Counted from the first letter of the stretch, positions 16,399 through 24,936 are shown. The stretch: 64,000 nucleotides of DNA from Bin16 sp965206315 (GCA_965206315.1 OZ242210.1:2480001-2544000); one strand, 5' to 3'. A program made the numbers and translations. Notes: a model not told the origin generated them from the letters alone.

Positions 16399-17199
16399 CT
16401 AGCCCAGCAGGGCGAGGACGGCGTCGTGGAGGAGGCCGTTGGTGGAGAGGGCGTTGGGCTCGTGGATGGTGTGCGCTCCGCTGAGGCCGGTGAAGCGTCC
16501 GCCCGCCTCCTCGACGATGGGCAGCAGCGGGGCGGTGTCCCAGACGTTCATCAGCGGATCAATCATGACGTCCACCCTACCCGTCGCGACGAGGTAGTGG
16601 CCGTAGCAGTCGGACCAGCCTCGCGCCTCCCGTACCGCGTCGAAGAGCCGCGCAAGGCCCTCCGCCTTTCCGATGTATTCGAACTTGTGGAAGCCCGTGG
16701 AGGCGAAGAGGGCATCGCCCAGGTCAAGGACGGATGAGACGCGTGCGGGGCGCAGATCGAGGGCATCGGACGGCGCGCCGATGGCGTTCGCCCACCACGC
16801 GCCCTGCCCTGTCGCGGCGTAGACGATCTCGCCGAGCGCGGGGAAGCAGATGGCGCCCGCAACGGGCTCGCCGTCGTGTTCGAGCGCGGCCATGCAGCCG
16901 AAGAGCGGGACTCCACGGACGAACGACTGCGTGCCGTCGATGGGGTCGAGGTACCAGCGGTAGCCGGACGAGCCGTCCTTCGCGCCGTACTCCTCGCCGA
17001 GGATGGCGTCGGCGGGGCACTCGGCGTCGAGGATGCGCCGCGCAATCTCCTCGCCCTCCTTGTCGGCACGGGTCACAGGCGAGCGGTCCGGCTTGAAGTC
17101 GAGGCCGATGTCCTGTTGCTGGTAGTACGTGATGGCGTGCGCGCCGATCTCCCGGACGATGCGGACGGCGAGCTGGGTGCGTTCGGCGAGTTCGCTCAT
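16399..17199 (-). CDS. Inositol-monophosphatase family phosphatase (histidinol-phosphatase HisN-like)
   Basis: Mg-dependent, Li-sensitive-type phosphatase, 266 residues. Metal-binding GEE (68-70) in ILGEEYGAKDG, DPIDGTQSFVRG (85-96), and the C-terminal WDTAPLLPIVEEAGG with the third metal Asp. The DPIDGTQSFVRGVPLF form is that of the HisN subgroup, which removes phosphate from histidinol phosphate; inositol or AMP-type substrates remain possible. ATG at 17199 gives the family N-terminus; a longer in-frame start at 17232 would only add a short Pro-rich tail and run into the divergent promoter. No his genes are nearby. Confidence 0.87.
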   Translation of the reverse strand: MSELAERTQLAVRIVREIGAHAITYYQQQDIGLDFKPDRSPVTRADKEGEEIARRILDAECPADAILGEEYGAKDGSSGYRWYLDPIDGTQSFVRGVPLFGCMAALEHDGEPVAGAICFPALGEIVYAATGQGAWWANAIGAPSDALDLRPARVSSVLDLGDALFASTGFHKFEYIGKAEGLARLFDAVREARGWSDCYGHYLVATGRVDVMIDPLMNVWDTAPLLPIVEEAGGRFTGLSGAHTIHEPNALSTNGLLHDAVLALLG

Positions 17200-17260
17200 G
17201 GGAGGAACAGGATACACGGTGCGTAGTACCATGCACGCAGTTGCCCCGGAGGTGTGTGCG

Positions 17261-18127
17261 ATGGCGCTGTTGCGACCCGAGTCTCTGAGCCACGGCCACT
17301 ACGAGTGTCGCTCGCTGGACGAGACACTGCCAGTGTTCACGGACCTGCTGGCGTCGGAGGTGGTGCGTCGCGAGGACAGCGCGGCGGTGGTGCAGCACCC
17401 GAACACGCCCTGGGCGATCGTGGTGCACGAGGGCGGGCCGGACGCGCCGGTGAAGCCGCACGCGAACCACTACGGCTTCCGCGTCTCGGAGCACACGGAG
17501 ATCGACGCGGCGGCTGCGTACCTGCAGGAGCACCAGGAGCGGTACGGGCTGACGCTCATCGACGGGCCGCGGGGCAGCCACTTCGCGTACTCGGTGTACA
17601 TCGACGAGCCGGGCGGGAACACGATAGAGATCGAGCACTACAACCCGCGCGCGGCGTTGCACGGGCGGCAGATCGCGGCGCCTCACTGGAGCCAGCCGCT
17701 GCCAACGGAGCGCTTCCCGGGACGCGGGTACGTGCCTCAGGCGTTGTCGCACGGGACGATGCAGTGCGTTGACAAGGAGACGAGCAACTGCTTCTACACA
17801 GAGGTGCTGGGGCTCAACATCGTGGGCGGCGGGAACATCTCGACGTACATCGGCGCGGGCGATGACCCGTGGTACATCGTCGTGCTGCCTGCACCGGGAG
17901 AGCGGATGCGGCTGCGCCCGGTGAACCGGTATGCGCTGCGGCTTGGGAATCGGGCAGACGTGCTGTCGGCACACGATGCGCTGGGACGTCTCGCGGGCTC
18001 GGGCGTGTCGCACCTCGGAGAGGTGTGCGAGGACAGCGGCGAGGCGTGGTTCGTGCTGTCGGACCTCGACGCCAACTGGTGGGAGGTTACGTCGTCGGCT
18101 GAGCCGAACCTTTTGGCGTTGGGTTAG
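17261..18127 (+). CDS. VOC-family protein with two domains (extradiol-dioxygenase-like)
   Basis: 288 residues made of two vicinal-oxygen-chelate modules. Module 1 begins LSHGHYECRSLDETLPVFTDLL and ends NTIEIEHYN; module 2 begins ALSHGTMQCVDKETSNCFYTEVLGL and ends DANWWEV. His and Glu metal ligands are present in the pattern H...H...E (SHGHYE, NHYGF, IEIEHY). Two-domain VOC proteins include type I extradiol dioxygenases such as catechol 2,3-dioxygenase. The ATG at 17261 has GGAGG 9 nt upstream and is preferred over 17231. Divergent from the HisN-like gene. Confidence 0.85.
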   Translation: MALLRPESLSHGHYECRSLDETLPVFTDLLASEVVRREDSAAVVQHPNTPWAIVVHEGGPDAPVKPHANHYGFRVSEHTEIDAAAAYLQEHQERYGLTLIDGPRGSHFAYSVYIDEPGGNTIEIEHYNPRAALHGRQIAAPHWSQPLPTERFPGRGYVPQALSHGTMQCVDKETSNCFYTEVLGLNIVGGGNISTYIGAGDDPWYIVVLPAPGERMRLRPVNRYALRLGNRADVLSAHDALGRLAGSGVSHLGEVCEDSGEAWFVLSDLDANWWEVTSSAEPNLLALG

Positions 18128-18418
18128 GCTGACGCTGCCGCGCTGCGGCGACCTCGTGCGGGTTTGGTTTGGCTGACCAGATTCTTCCCACCCACCCGCC
18201 CGAACGCTTGTGGGGGACACCCCCACACCCCCGGCAGAGGGGTCTCTGCACTCCCCTTCGAGAAGGGCACCCACAGGGGGCGCCCCTACACCAGACACCG
18301 CCCCGCCGGGCTGCCCCACCGAGGGCCCTCACCCGCGCGCTGAAGCGCGTTGCCCTCTCCCTCAGGAGAGGGGATCAGGCTCCCGCCTCTGCCCCACCGG
18401 GCTGCGAGATTCCCTAAG
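18128..18418. repeat. Palindromic module cluster ending at an IS30 insertion
   Basis: Modules seen: GGGGACACCCCCACACCCCC, GGGCACCCACAGGGGGCGCCCCTAC, CCCTCACCCGCGCGCTGAAGCGCG, CCTCTCCCTCAGGAGAGGGG, and the left half GCTGCGAGATTCCC of the ATTCCCGC palindrome at 18401-18414, which is cut off by the insertion sequence. No gene is seen. Confidence 0.7.
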
Positions 18419-18440
18419 TTCACAAACGAAGTGCAACACC
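18419..18440 (+). repeat. Left terminal inverted repeat of the IS30 element
   Basis: 22 bp, pairs with 19419-19440 with two mismatches. Confidence 0.88.
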
Positions 18441-18456
18441 AGACTAAGGTGTTGCC

Positions 18457-19467
18457 ATGGGGAACCGCTATACGCAGCTTGGGATTGAGGAACGCTGTGC
18501 GATTGCCCGCCTACGTGCTGAGGGGCGCTCGCTCCGGGAAATCGCAGCAACTCTGGATCGCCCGCCACCGACGATTGCTCGGGAGTTGAAGCGCAACGGC
18601 ACGAAGGACGGCGGCTACCGGGCGACCTATGCCCACGAGCAGGCCCGTGCACGGCGCTGGAGTGGCGCACGGCTGGACCGAGACGACGAGCTCCGCAGGG
18701 ATGTGCTGAGCGGGTTGCAACTGGGCTGGTCGCCGGAGGCAGTGGCGGGGCGGTTGAAGAAGGAGCGCGGCAAGAGCGTCACCTCCCATGAGAGCATCTA
18801 CCGGTTCATCTACGCGCAGATAGCGCGGACGAAGGACTATTCGTGGCGCAAGCTCTTGCGACGGGGGAAGTGGCGGCGCGGTCGGCACCAGCGCGGAGGG
18901 AGCAGTTCGGCCCGCACCATTCTGCACCGCCGGCCGCTCTCGGAACGCCCTGCAGCAGTTGCCGACCGGCAGACATTCGGGCACTGGGAGGCGGATGGGA
19001 TGCAGTTCGGCAGGACCGGGCAGACGGTGCTGATGCTGCACGAGCGCCGTTCAAGGCTGCTGATCGCGGTGCGGCGACCTTCGAGGGCAGCAGCACCGGT
19101 CGCCAAAGCCATCGCCGCCGTCCTGGGACCGCTGCCACCGGAGTTCCGCCAGACGGTCACGTTCGACAACGGCACGGAGTTCGCCCACCACTACGAACTC
19201 CACGCCTGGGGCATCGAGACGTTCTTCTGCGACACCTATTCTCCGTGGCAGAAGGGAGGCGTGGAGAACGCTATCGGACGGATGCGCTGGTTCTTACCCC
19301 GCAAGACGAACCTGGCCTCACTGTCGGAGGGAGAGTTCACGGCGCTGTTGAGGGTGTATAACAATACGCCGCGCAAGTGCCTCGAGTGGCAGACCCCGGC
19401 CGAGGTGCTACGAGAGCAGGTGTTGCACTTCGAATGTGAATCCACCTTCCCGCCTTCGCGGGAATGA
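18457..19467 (+). CDS. IS30-family transposase
   Basis: 336 residues, the normal length. N-terminal helix-turn-helix YTQLGIEERCAIARLRAEGRSLREIAATL, then RPPPTIARELKRNG typical of IS30. DDE core: GHWEADGMQ (first Asp), VTFDNGTEFAHH (second Asp), and WQKGGVENAIGRMRWFLPRKT (catalytic Glu). All three are present, so the enzyme looks intact. The frame has no stop before the right inverted repeat and ends 27 bp outside it, so the last nine residues are encoded by flanking repeat DNA. ATG start 16 bp inside the left repeat. Confidence 0.93.
   Translation: MGNRYTQLGIEERCAIARLRAEGRSLREIAATLDRPPPTIARELKRNGTKDGGYRATYAHEQARARRWSGARLDRDDELRRDVLSGLQLGWSPEAVAGRLKKERGKSVTSHESIYRFIYAQIARTKDYSWRKLLRRGKWRRGRHQRGGSSSARTILHRRPLSERPAAVADRQTFGHWEADGMQFGRTGQTVLMLHERRSRLLIAVRRPSRAAAPVAKAIAAVLGPLPPEFRQTVTFDNGTEFAHHYELHAWGIETFFCDTYSPWQKGGVENAIGRMRWFLPRKTNLASLSEGEFTALLRVYNNTPRKCLEWQTPAEVLREQVLHFECESTFPPSRE
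19419..19440 (-). repeat. Right terminal inverted repeat of the IS30 element
   Basis: 22 bp, pairs with 18419-18440. The transposase frame runs through this repeat into host DNA. Confidence 0.88.
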
Positions 19468-19483
19468 CGGCGAGGATGTTGGG

Positions 19484-20002
19484 TCAGGTGTTCTCGCGCC
19501 AGTTGCGGATGTAGTCCATCTGCTCCGGCATCTGGGGGGAGCGCGGGTGGCGCGACGACTTGGGACAGTCCCGCCACAGCTCGTCCAGCCGTTCGAGCGC
19601 CTCGTCGCCGGTGCGCCCATGGCGCACGAGCCAGCAGCCGACGACGACCCCCGTGCGCCCCACTCCGCCGAAGCAGTGGACGTAGACCGTGCGCCCCTCC
19701 GCGATATGGCGGTCGATGGCGTCGAGCGCGGCGGTCGTGAGCGCGGGCGAGCCGGGCACGCCCATGTCGGCGATGGGGAAGCGCTCGTGCGACGCGCCGT
19801 CGATCATCTCGTCGTACGGCTTCACCCAGCCCCACGCCTGCGCTTCGACCGCCTCGGTGAGGTCGATGAAGGCGGAGACGCCGGCCTCCCTCAGCGCGCG
19901 GAGTTTCGTGAGCGAGGGCGCGTGGTCGGGCTCCCTGGGGTACTCGCCCGCGAGCAGCTTGCCGGGCTCCACCCAGTAGCAGTTCTGGATGGGGCGCTCC
20001 AC
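19484..20002 (-). CDS. Dual-specificity / tyrosine phosphatase-like protein
   Basis: 172 residues. The CX5R signature HCFGGVGRTG gives nucleophile Cys110 and Arg116; a candidate general acid is Asp79 in PIADMGVPG. N-terminal NCYWVEPGKLLAGEYP is common in bacterial DSP-like proteins. GTG start at 20002, directly after the cupin stop with GAAGGG in front; no in-frame ATG fits. It lies 2 bp after the cupin gene, so the two are coupled. Substrate could be phosphotyrosine protein, nucleotide or phosphoinositide-like. DSP-type phosphatases are sparse in bacteria. Confidence 0.83.
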   Translation of the reverse strand: MERPIQNCYWVEPGKLLAGEYPREPDHAPSLTKLRALREAGVSAFIDLTEAVEAQAWGWVKPYDEMIDGASHERFPIADMGVPGSPALTTAALDAIDRHIAEGRTVYVHCFGGVGRTGVVVGCWLVRHGRTGDEALERLDELWRDCPKSSRHPRSPQMPEQMDYIRNWRENT

Positions 20003-20004
20003 GC

Positions 20005-21141
20005 CTACCCTTCGCGCAGGCGGGGGATGAAGTCGGCCATCTTCGACTCGCCGCCAACCCTTGCGAGCGTCTCGGCGAAGGTGTCGTGGATCCAGGGGTC
20101 CTCGTCCTCGTACTCGATCTGCGCGCCGCCGAGCTTCACGGAGACGTCGGCCTCGCCTTCCATCGCGACGCCGAGGCTGAAGCCGTGCTTCTGCGAGCCC
20201 CAGCGGAACGCGAGGTAGCGCGCGGGCGTGGTGCCGCCGTTGAAGTGCTGGTGGAACCAGTCGTTCGGCGGAACGACCATCGCGCCGGGCTTCCAGTCGA
20301 CGCGGATGACGTCGTCGGGGACGCTGCCGCTGCGGGGCCAGAGGAGGCTGTAGCCGTGGCCGGAGATGATGATGACGTGTGCGCCGGGGCCGTGCCGATG
20401 CGCCTTTTTGTAGGTGCCGACGGGGAACTGGGAGACGTGGGCGGCCTGGGTGTTGTCGGCGAACTCGAACATGACGCTGGAGCCGCCCGCGCCGCGCTCC
20501 TTCCAGGAGAAGGTGGTGAACGTCTCGATGTCGGGGATGAAGTTGGTCTCCCAGACGTTCACGCGGCCGGTGTTGCCGGTGAACATGTAGCCCTCGCCCT
20601 GGAACTGGCGGGAGTCGCCGATGCGGTCCTCGAACACGAACGGGTTGCTGAAGATGAAGTCCGGGTTGTGGAAGAGGTTCATGGTGATGGGCGCGGTGGT
20701 GACGGCGAGGAAGCGCGCGGGCTCGGCGCCGGAGCCGTTGAGGTGCTGGTGCCAGACGTTGAGCGGGACGGAGAAGATGCTGCCTTCCTTCCACTCGAAC
20801 GACGTGCGGCTGTTGGGGTCGTCGCCGACGAGGGTCGCACCCCTGCCCTGCAGGACGTAGACGTTCTTCTCGAAGAGGTGCTTCTCCGGGGCCATCTTGC
20901 CGCCGGGCGGGATCTCGGCGACGTAGGCGTCGTTGGTGCCGCCGTTGCCGTCGAGGTTGATGTAGGCGCCGAGGCAGTCGAGCCGGGCCCAGGGAGCGAC
21001 CTCGACGGTTCGGAGGTCGTCCACGGCGAAGCCGGTGATGTTGGGGATGCCCTCGCTCTCGACGAAGGCCTCGTAGGCGCTGACCTTGGTGAGCCGGGGC
21101 TGGTCGGCCGTGACTTCCGGCTTTGTGCTGAGCTGTGTCAT
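20005..21141 (-). CDS. Large double-cupin protein, copy 1
   Basis: 378 residues with two cupin folds. First cupin: KMAPEKHLFEKNVYVLQGRG and SIFSVPLNVWHQHLN; second: YKKAHRHGPGAHVIIISGHGYSLLW and MVVPPNDWFHQHFN. The second has HxH and a later His, suited to a metal site; the first has a weaker set. Homologous to the proteins at 38475 and 48599 (shared ethanolamine-ammonia-lyase-like cupin annotation in many genomes is only a naming habit). Probably an oxygenase or isomerase of small acids. Paired with the phosphatase downstream. Confidence 0.8.
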   Translation of the reverse strand: MTQLSTKPEVTADQPRLTKVSAYEAFVESEGIPNITGFAVDDLRTVEVAPWARLDCLGAYINLDGNGGTNDAYVAEIPPGGKMAPEKHLFEKNVYVLQGRGATLVGDDPNSRTSFEWKEGSIFSVPLNVWHQHLNGSGAEPARFLAVTTAPITMNLFHNPDFIFSNPFVFEDRIGDSRQFQGEGYMFTGNTGRVNVWETNFIPDIETFTTFSWKERGAGGSSVMFEFADNTQAAHVSQFPVGTYKKAHRHGPGAHVIIISGHGYSLLWPRSGSVPDDVIRVDWKPGAMVVPPNDWFHQHFNGGTTPARYLAFRWGSQKHGFSLGVAMEGEADVSVKLGGAQIEYEDEDPWIHDTFAETLARVGGESKMADFIPRLREG

Positions 21142-21194
21142 GCGTTATTCCTCCTGTGGGCGCGCCGCATCGGGCGGCGTTGCTGTCATGCTTT

Positions 21195-21221
21195 GTACTA
21201 TCGGGACGTGTGGAGCGTCAA
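21195..21221 (-). promoter_or_regulatory. Candidate promoter of the cupin-phosphatase operon
   Basis: On the minus strand TTGACG (21216-21221) and TAGTAC (21195-21200) with a 15-nt spacer. The short spacer makes this tentative. Confidence 0.25.
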
Positions 21222-21439
21222 GGAAATCTCCGCTAATGAGACAGGATGGAGAGGCAACCGAGACGTCTGCGGCGGCACTCTCTCCCTCAGGGGCGAGGGG
21301 AATCATGGTCTCGCCTTGCCGACGGACGCCTACAGGCATAAGATTGAGTGCATCTCCGGATGCGCGGCGGTTGACGGCGGGTTGTGCCCGTTTCGGCACA
21401 CGCGGACACCCGCGCTCTCCGATATCCGAAAGGCGGCCC

Positions 21440-22957
21440 ATGCACGACGATCCCTGGGAGCACGGACATTACGGCGACGAAGACGAGGTCATCTTCGGTT
21501 CCATCGCGGAAGACGGATTCCCGATAAACCCGGACTGGCTGCGGCTCACGAGCGTGGGCATCGACATCGGGTCGTCCACCTCGCATCTCATGTTCTCCAA
21601 GCTGGTGATGCGGCGGCGGAGCACGGAGATGTCGAGCGAGTTCGAGGTGGTCTTCCGGCAGGTGCTCTACCGCTCACCCATCCTGCTCACTCCCTACTCC
21701 GACCCGGACACGATAGACACGGACTCGCTCGGCGAGTTCGTGAAGCAGAGCTACGCGGAGGCCGAACTCGAGGCAGACGACATCGACACCGGCGCGGTCA
21801 TCTGCACCGGCGAGGCCGTACGGAAGCACAACTCCGAGGCGATCATCCGGATGCTGGCCGCGGCGGGCGGACGTTTCGTCTGCGCGACGGCAGGGCCGAA
21901 TCTCGAGGGCATCCTCGGTGCGCACGGCTCCGGCGCGGCAGCGCGGTCGCTGAAGATCGGCGCGGGTATGAACGTGGACATGGGCGGCGGTACCACGAAG
22001 ATCGCCATCGTCCAGAACGGCAAGGTCGCGGAGACGATGGCCATCAACGTGGGAGCGCGCCTCATCGCGTGGGATGGCGACAGCGTCGTCGAGCGCGTCG
22101 AGGAGGCGGGGCGCACCATAGCCGGCAGTGTCGGTGTGAAGGTTGAGGTTGGCAAGCGCATGGAAGAGGACGAGAAGGAGAAGGTAGCCGAGAAGCTGGC
22201 CGACCTGCTCTTCGAGGCGCTCAGCCGCAGCGAATACTCCCAGCTCGCGACTGACCTGCTCATCTCAGGGCCAATCGCGTTCAACGAGCCGATAGACGAG
22301 ATAGGCTTCTCCGGCGGCGTCGCGGAGTACGTGTACGACTACGACCAGCAGGACTACGGCGACATGGGGCCGCTGCTGGGCGCGGCGGTGCGGCGGCGGC
22401 TGCCGTCGCTCGGCATCCCGCTGGCGGGAAGCGCGGAGCGCATCCGTGCGACGGTGATCGGCGCGTCGCAGTACACGGTGCAGGTGTCGTCCAGCACGGT
22501 GTTCGTATCGAACTCCGAACTGCTGCCGTACCTCGACCTGCAGGTGGTGCCCGCCTACCTCCCCGCCGACCCGAACGACCTGACGCAGGAGGCCGTCGAG
22601 CAGGCGATAGCGCGGGGCTTCGAGCGGCTGGACATCGCCGAGCAGGACATCGGGAAGCACATCGCGCTGGCGGTGCTGGGGCCGGTGATCCCGACCTACG
22701 ACTCCATCAGGTCCATGTGCGCCGCGATAGCGGACGCGCTCGCGCCGTTCCACGACCACGTCTGGACGATCGTGCTGAGCGCGGACGTGGCCGGCCTCGT
22801 CGGGGCGATGCTCAAGAACGAGTTCAAGGTGGAACCGGAAGTCATCGTCGTGGACGGCATCAACGTCGGCGAGTTCAACTTCATCGACCTTGGCGAGCAG
22901 CTGGAGTCGGTGGAGGCTATCCCGGTGGTGGTGAAGTCGCTCGTGTTCGAGGGATAG
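21440..22957 (+). CDS. eutA: Ethanolamine ammonia-lyase reactivating factor EutA homologue
   Basis: 505 residues of the actin/HSP70-like ATPase fold. VGIDIGSSTSHLMFSKL forms the phosphate-1 loop, DMGGGTTKIAIV the phosphate-2 loop, and ATVIGASQYTVQVSSSTVF is the diagnostic EutA block. EutA exchanges damaged cobalamin in ethanolamine ammonia-lyase at the cost of ATP. No eutB, eutC or microcompartment gene lies in the window, so the partner enzyme must be elsewhere or another. The ATG at 21440 fits the family start (MHDDPWEHG); AAAGG lies about 9 nt before it. Divergent from the cupin operon across about 300 bp. Confidence 0.87.
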   Translation: MHDDPWEHGHYGDEDEVIFGSIAEDGFPINPDWLRLTSVGIDIGSSTSHLMFSKLVMRRRSTEMSSEFEVVFRQVLYRSPILLTPYSDPDTIDTDSLGEFVKQSYAEAELEADDIDTGAVICTGEAVRKHNSEAIIRMLAAAGGRFVCATAGPNLEGILGAHGSGAAARSLKIGAGMNVDMGGGTTKIAIVQNGKVAETMAINVGARLIAWDGDSVVERVEEAGRTIAGSVGVKVEVGKRMEEDEKEKVAEKLADLLFEALSRSEYSQLATDLLISGPIAFNEPIDEIGFSGGVAEYVYDYDQQDYGDMGPLLGAAVRRRLPSLGIPLAGSAERIRATVIGASQYTVQVSSSTVFVSNSELLPYLDLQVVPAYLPADPNDLTQEAVEQAIARGFERLDIAEQDIGKHIALAVLGPVIPTYDSIRSMCAAIADALAPFHDHVWTIVLSADVAGLVGAMLKNEFKVEPEVIVVDGINVGEFNFIDLGEQLESVEAIPVVVKSLVFEG

Positions 22958-23021
22958 CGGCCTGCATGCCGTCGCTCGACTTGCCACGCTTACAGCAACC
23001 GGCTCGCGCCAGGCGGTCAGC

Positions 23022-23627
23022 ATGACCATCGCCCAGATGGGGCAGGAGCAACGCGCAGGAGCAGAAGGCGCGGGAACGTTCCCGCCGCTGCCCACGGGCA
23101 TCTACGACGTCATCTATGCGGACCCGCCGTGGGACTACAAGGGGCAGTTGCAGCACGCGGGCCCCGGCAGCGGCGACACCGGCGGCGCGGCGCGCCACTA
23201 CCCCACCGTGACGCTGGACGACCTGAAGCAGCTGGACGTGCCCGGTATCGCAGCGGACGACAGCCTGCTGTTCATGTGGGCGACGAACCCGCACCTCGAC
23301 CAGGCGATCGAGCTGGGCAAGGCGTGGGGGTTCGCTTGGGCGACGGTGGCGTTCGTGTGGGACAAGAAGCGCGTCAACCCCGGCTTCTACACGCTGAGCC
23401 AGTGCGAGTTGTGCCTCGTCTTCAAGCGCGGCGCGATACCGCAGCCGCGGGGGGCGCGGAACATCCGCCAGCTCGTGAGCGCGCCGCGCGGCCCGCATTC
23501 CGCGAAACCGGAAGAAGTCCGCAGCCGTATCGAGCGGATGTTCCCCCACCAGCGCAAGATAGAATTGTTCGCGCGCCAGGAGGCGGCAGGCTGGGAATCG
23601 TGGGGACTCGGCTCCGATGGCGCGTGA
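23022..23627 (+). CDS. MT-A70 family adenine methyltransferase
   Basis: 201 residues. Catalytic DPPW (34-37) in YDVIYADPPWDYKG, then LLFMWATNPHLDQAIEL, WDKK, the GFYTLSQCELCLVFKRG segment, and HSAKPEEVRSRIERMFP, all in the order of bacterial MT-A70 enzymes. These transfer methyl from S-adenosylmethionine to N6 of adenine in DNA or, in some cases, RNA. No restriction endonuclease is adjacent, so it is an orphan methyltransferase or a phage/mobile-element relic. ATG start, no strong SD. Followed 25 bp later by the transporter gene. Confidence 0.92.
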   Translation: MTIAQMGQEQRAGAEGAGTFPPLPTGIYDVIYADPPWDYKGQLQHAGPGSGDTGGAARHYPTVTLDDLKQLDVPGIAADDSLLFMWATNPHLDQAIELGKAWGFAWATVAFVWDKKRVNPGFYTLSQCELCLVFKRGAIPQPRGARNIRQLVSAPRGPHSAKPEEVRSRIERMFPHQRKIELFARQEAAGWESWGLGSDGA

Positions 23628-23652
23628 ACCCCGGCAAGGCGGCTGAGCGGCT

Positions 23653-24936
23653 TTGACCACGGCGATCAGGCACATCAGACTGAACATGCCGTTCTACGGC
23701 TGGTGGATCGTGCTGTCGTCCGTGCTCTTCCACGGGCTCTCCGGATCGGCGTTCGGGTTCACGTTCGGCCAGTACCTGCTGCGGATCGAGGAGCAGTACG
23801 GCTGGAGCACATTCGTCATCGCCAGCACCTACTCGGGCTCGCTGCTGCTCGCGGGCATCCTGAGCCCGGTGCACGGCTGGCTGCTGGACAAGTTCAGCCC
23901 GCGCGCGATCATGCAGGTCGGGACGCTCACCTTCGGACTGGGTTTTATCGCCCTGCCCTTCGCGGACACGTTCCCCATGTTCTTCATCGTCATCATGGTG
24001 ATGTCCGTCGGGTCGAACCTGTCCGGTTGGCTCACGCTCACGACGGTGACGACACGGTGGTTCCGCCGGAAGCGCGCGCTCGCCCTGGGGCTGAGCTCGA
24101 CGGGCATCGGACTCGCGGGGGTGCTCTCGACGGTCGTGGCGTGGTCGCTCGTCCTGCACGGGTGGGAAGCGACGGCCATCGGCTCGGGCATCGCGGTGCT
24201 CGTCATCGGGCTGCCGCTCTGCCAACTGCTGCGCGGTTACCCGGAGGACCACGGCATGCTGCCGGACGGCGAGCCGCCCGACATCCGTTCCGCGACCGAC
24301 GCGACGCCGGCGCAGGACTTCAGCGAGGTCAACTTCACCGTGGGCGAGGCGATGCGCGACCGCTCTTTCTGGTACGTCTCGCTCGGGCACGGCGTCGCGC
24401 TCATCGCCGTGTTCGCCGTGCTCGTGCACCTCGTTCCCCACCTCGTGAAGGGACTGCAGTGGAGCGAGACGTCCGCGCAGGCGGTGCTGACGCTGGTGAC
24501 CATCACGAGCATCGTCGGCCAGGTGGGCGGCGGGTACATCGGCGACCGGTACAACAAGGCGCGCCTGGCGGCCATCTGCATGCTCATGCACGCAGTTGCG
24601 ATGCTGATGCTGGCTTTCGCCACCGGCGGCGCGGTCATCGTGGCGGCTGCACTGCTGCACGGTCTGGCCTGGGGTACGCGCGGCCCGCTGATGATGGCCA
24701 TCCGCGCCGATTTCTACGGGCGCCGCCACTTCGGGCAGATAGCCGGTTACTCAAATATACTCGTCATGCTCGGTCCGCTGATCGGTCCATCGCTCGCGGG
24801 GTGGATGTTCGACCGGTACGGCGACTACACCGGTGCGTTCCTTGCAGTTGCGGTTGTCGTTGCGCTGGGCGCGCTCCTCTTCCTGGGGTCGAGGAAACCT
24901 CCCGTACCGGCGCGGCTGAGAGCAGCGGAGGCGTGA
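23653..24936 (+). CDS. MFS transporter
   Basis: 427 residues with 12 hydrophobic segments. The loop between helices 2 and 3 reads GWLLDKFSPRAIM, and a matching VGGGYIGDRYNKARLA lies between helices 8 and 9. N-terminal MPFYGWWIVLSSVLFHGLSG resembles the oxalate/formate antiporter and monocarboxylate branch, which suits export or uptake of an organic acid. TTG start at 23653; the ATG at 23686 (MPFYGWW) is a possible shorter start. Its stop overlaps the next gene as TGATG, so both are translated together. Confidence 0.9.
   Translation: MTTAIRHIRLNMPFYGWWIVLSSVLFHGLSGSAFGFTFGQYLLRIEEQYGWSTFVIASTYSGSLLLAGILSPVHGWLLDKFSPRAIMQVGTLTFGLGFIALPFADTFPMFFIVIMVMSVGSNLSGWLTLTTVTTRWFRRKRALALGLSSTGIGLAGVLSTVVAWSLVLHGWEATAIGSGIAVLVIGLPLCQLLRGYPEDHGMLPDGEPPDIRSATDATPAQDFSEVNFTVGEAMRDRSFWYVSLGHGVALIAVFAVLVHLVPHLVKGLQWSETSAQAVLTLVTITSIVGQVGGGYIGDRYNKARLAAICMLMHAVAMLMLAFATGGAVIVAAALLHGLAWGTRGPLMMAIRADFYGRRHFGQIAGYSNILVMLGPLIGPSLAGWMFDRYGDYTGAFLAVAVVVALGALLFLGSRKPPVPARLRAAEA

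Larger units (their letters stand above)
18419..19440 (+). mobile_element. IS30-family insertion sequence, 1022 bp
   Basis: Bounded by 22-bp terminal inverted repeats: TTCACAAACGAAGTGCAACACC at 18419-18440 and the reverse complement of TTCACATTCGAAGTGCAACACC at 19419-19440 (20 of 22 identical). It contains one transposase gene. The length matches small IS30 elements. It sits at a copy of the ATTCCCGC-CTTC-GCGGGAAT palindrome: TTCCC flanks both sides (18410-18414 and 19447-19451). No 2-3 bp direct repeat is certain at the IR edges. Confidence 0.88.

Noticed and set aside
16724..18319. A 531-codon minus-strand frame
   Set aside because: It overlaps the HisN-like and VOC genes, both of which have family motifs.
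20086..22146. A 686-codon plus-strand frame opposite the cupin
   Set aside because: Ala/Val/Asp-rich antisense of the cupin and out-of-frame with EutA.
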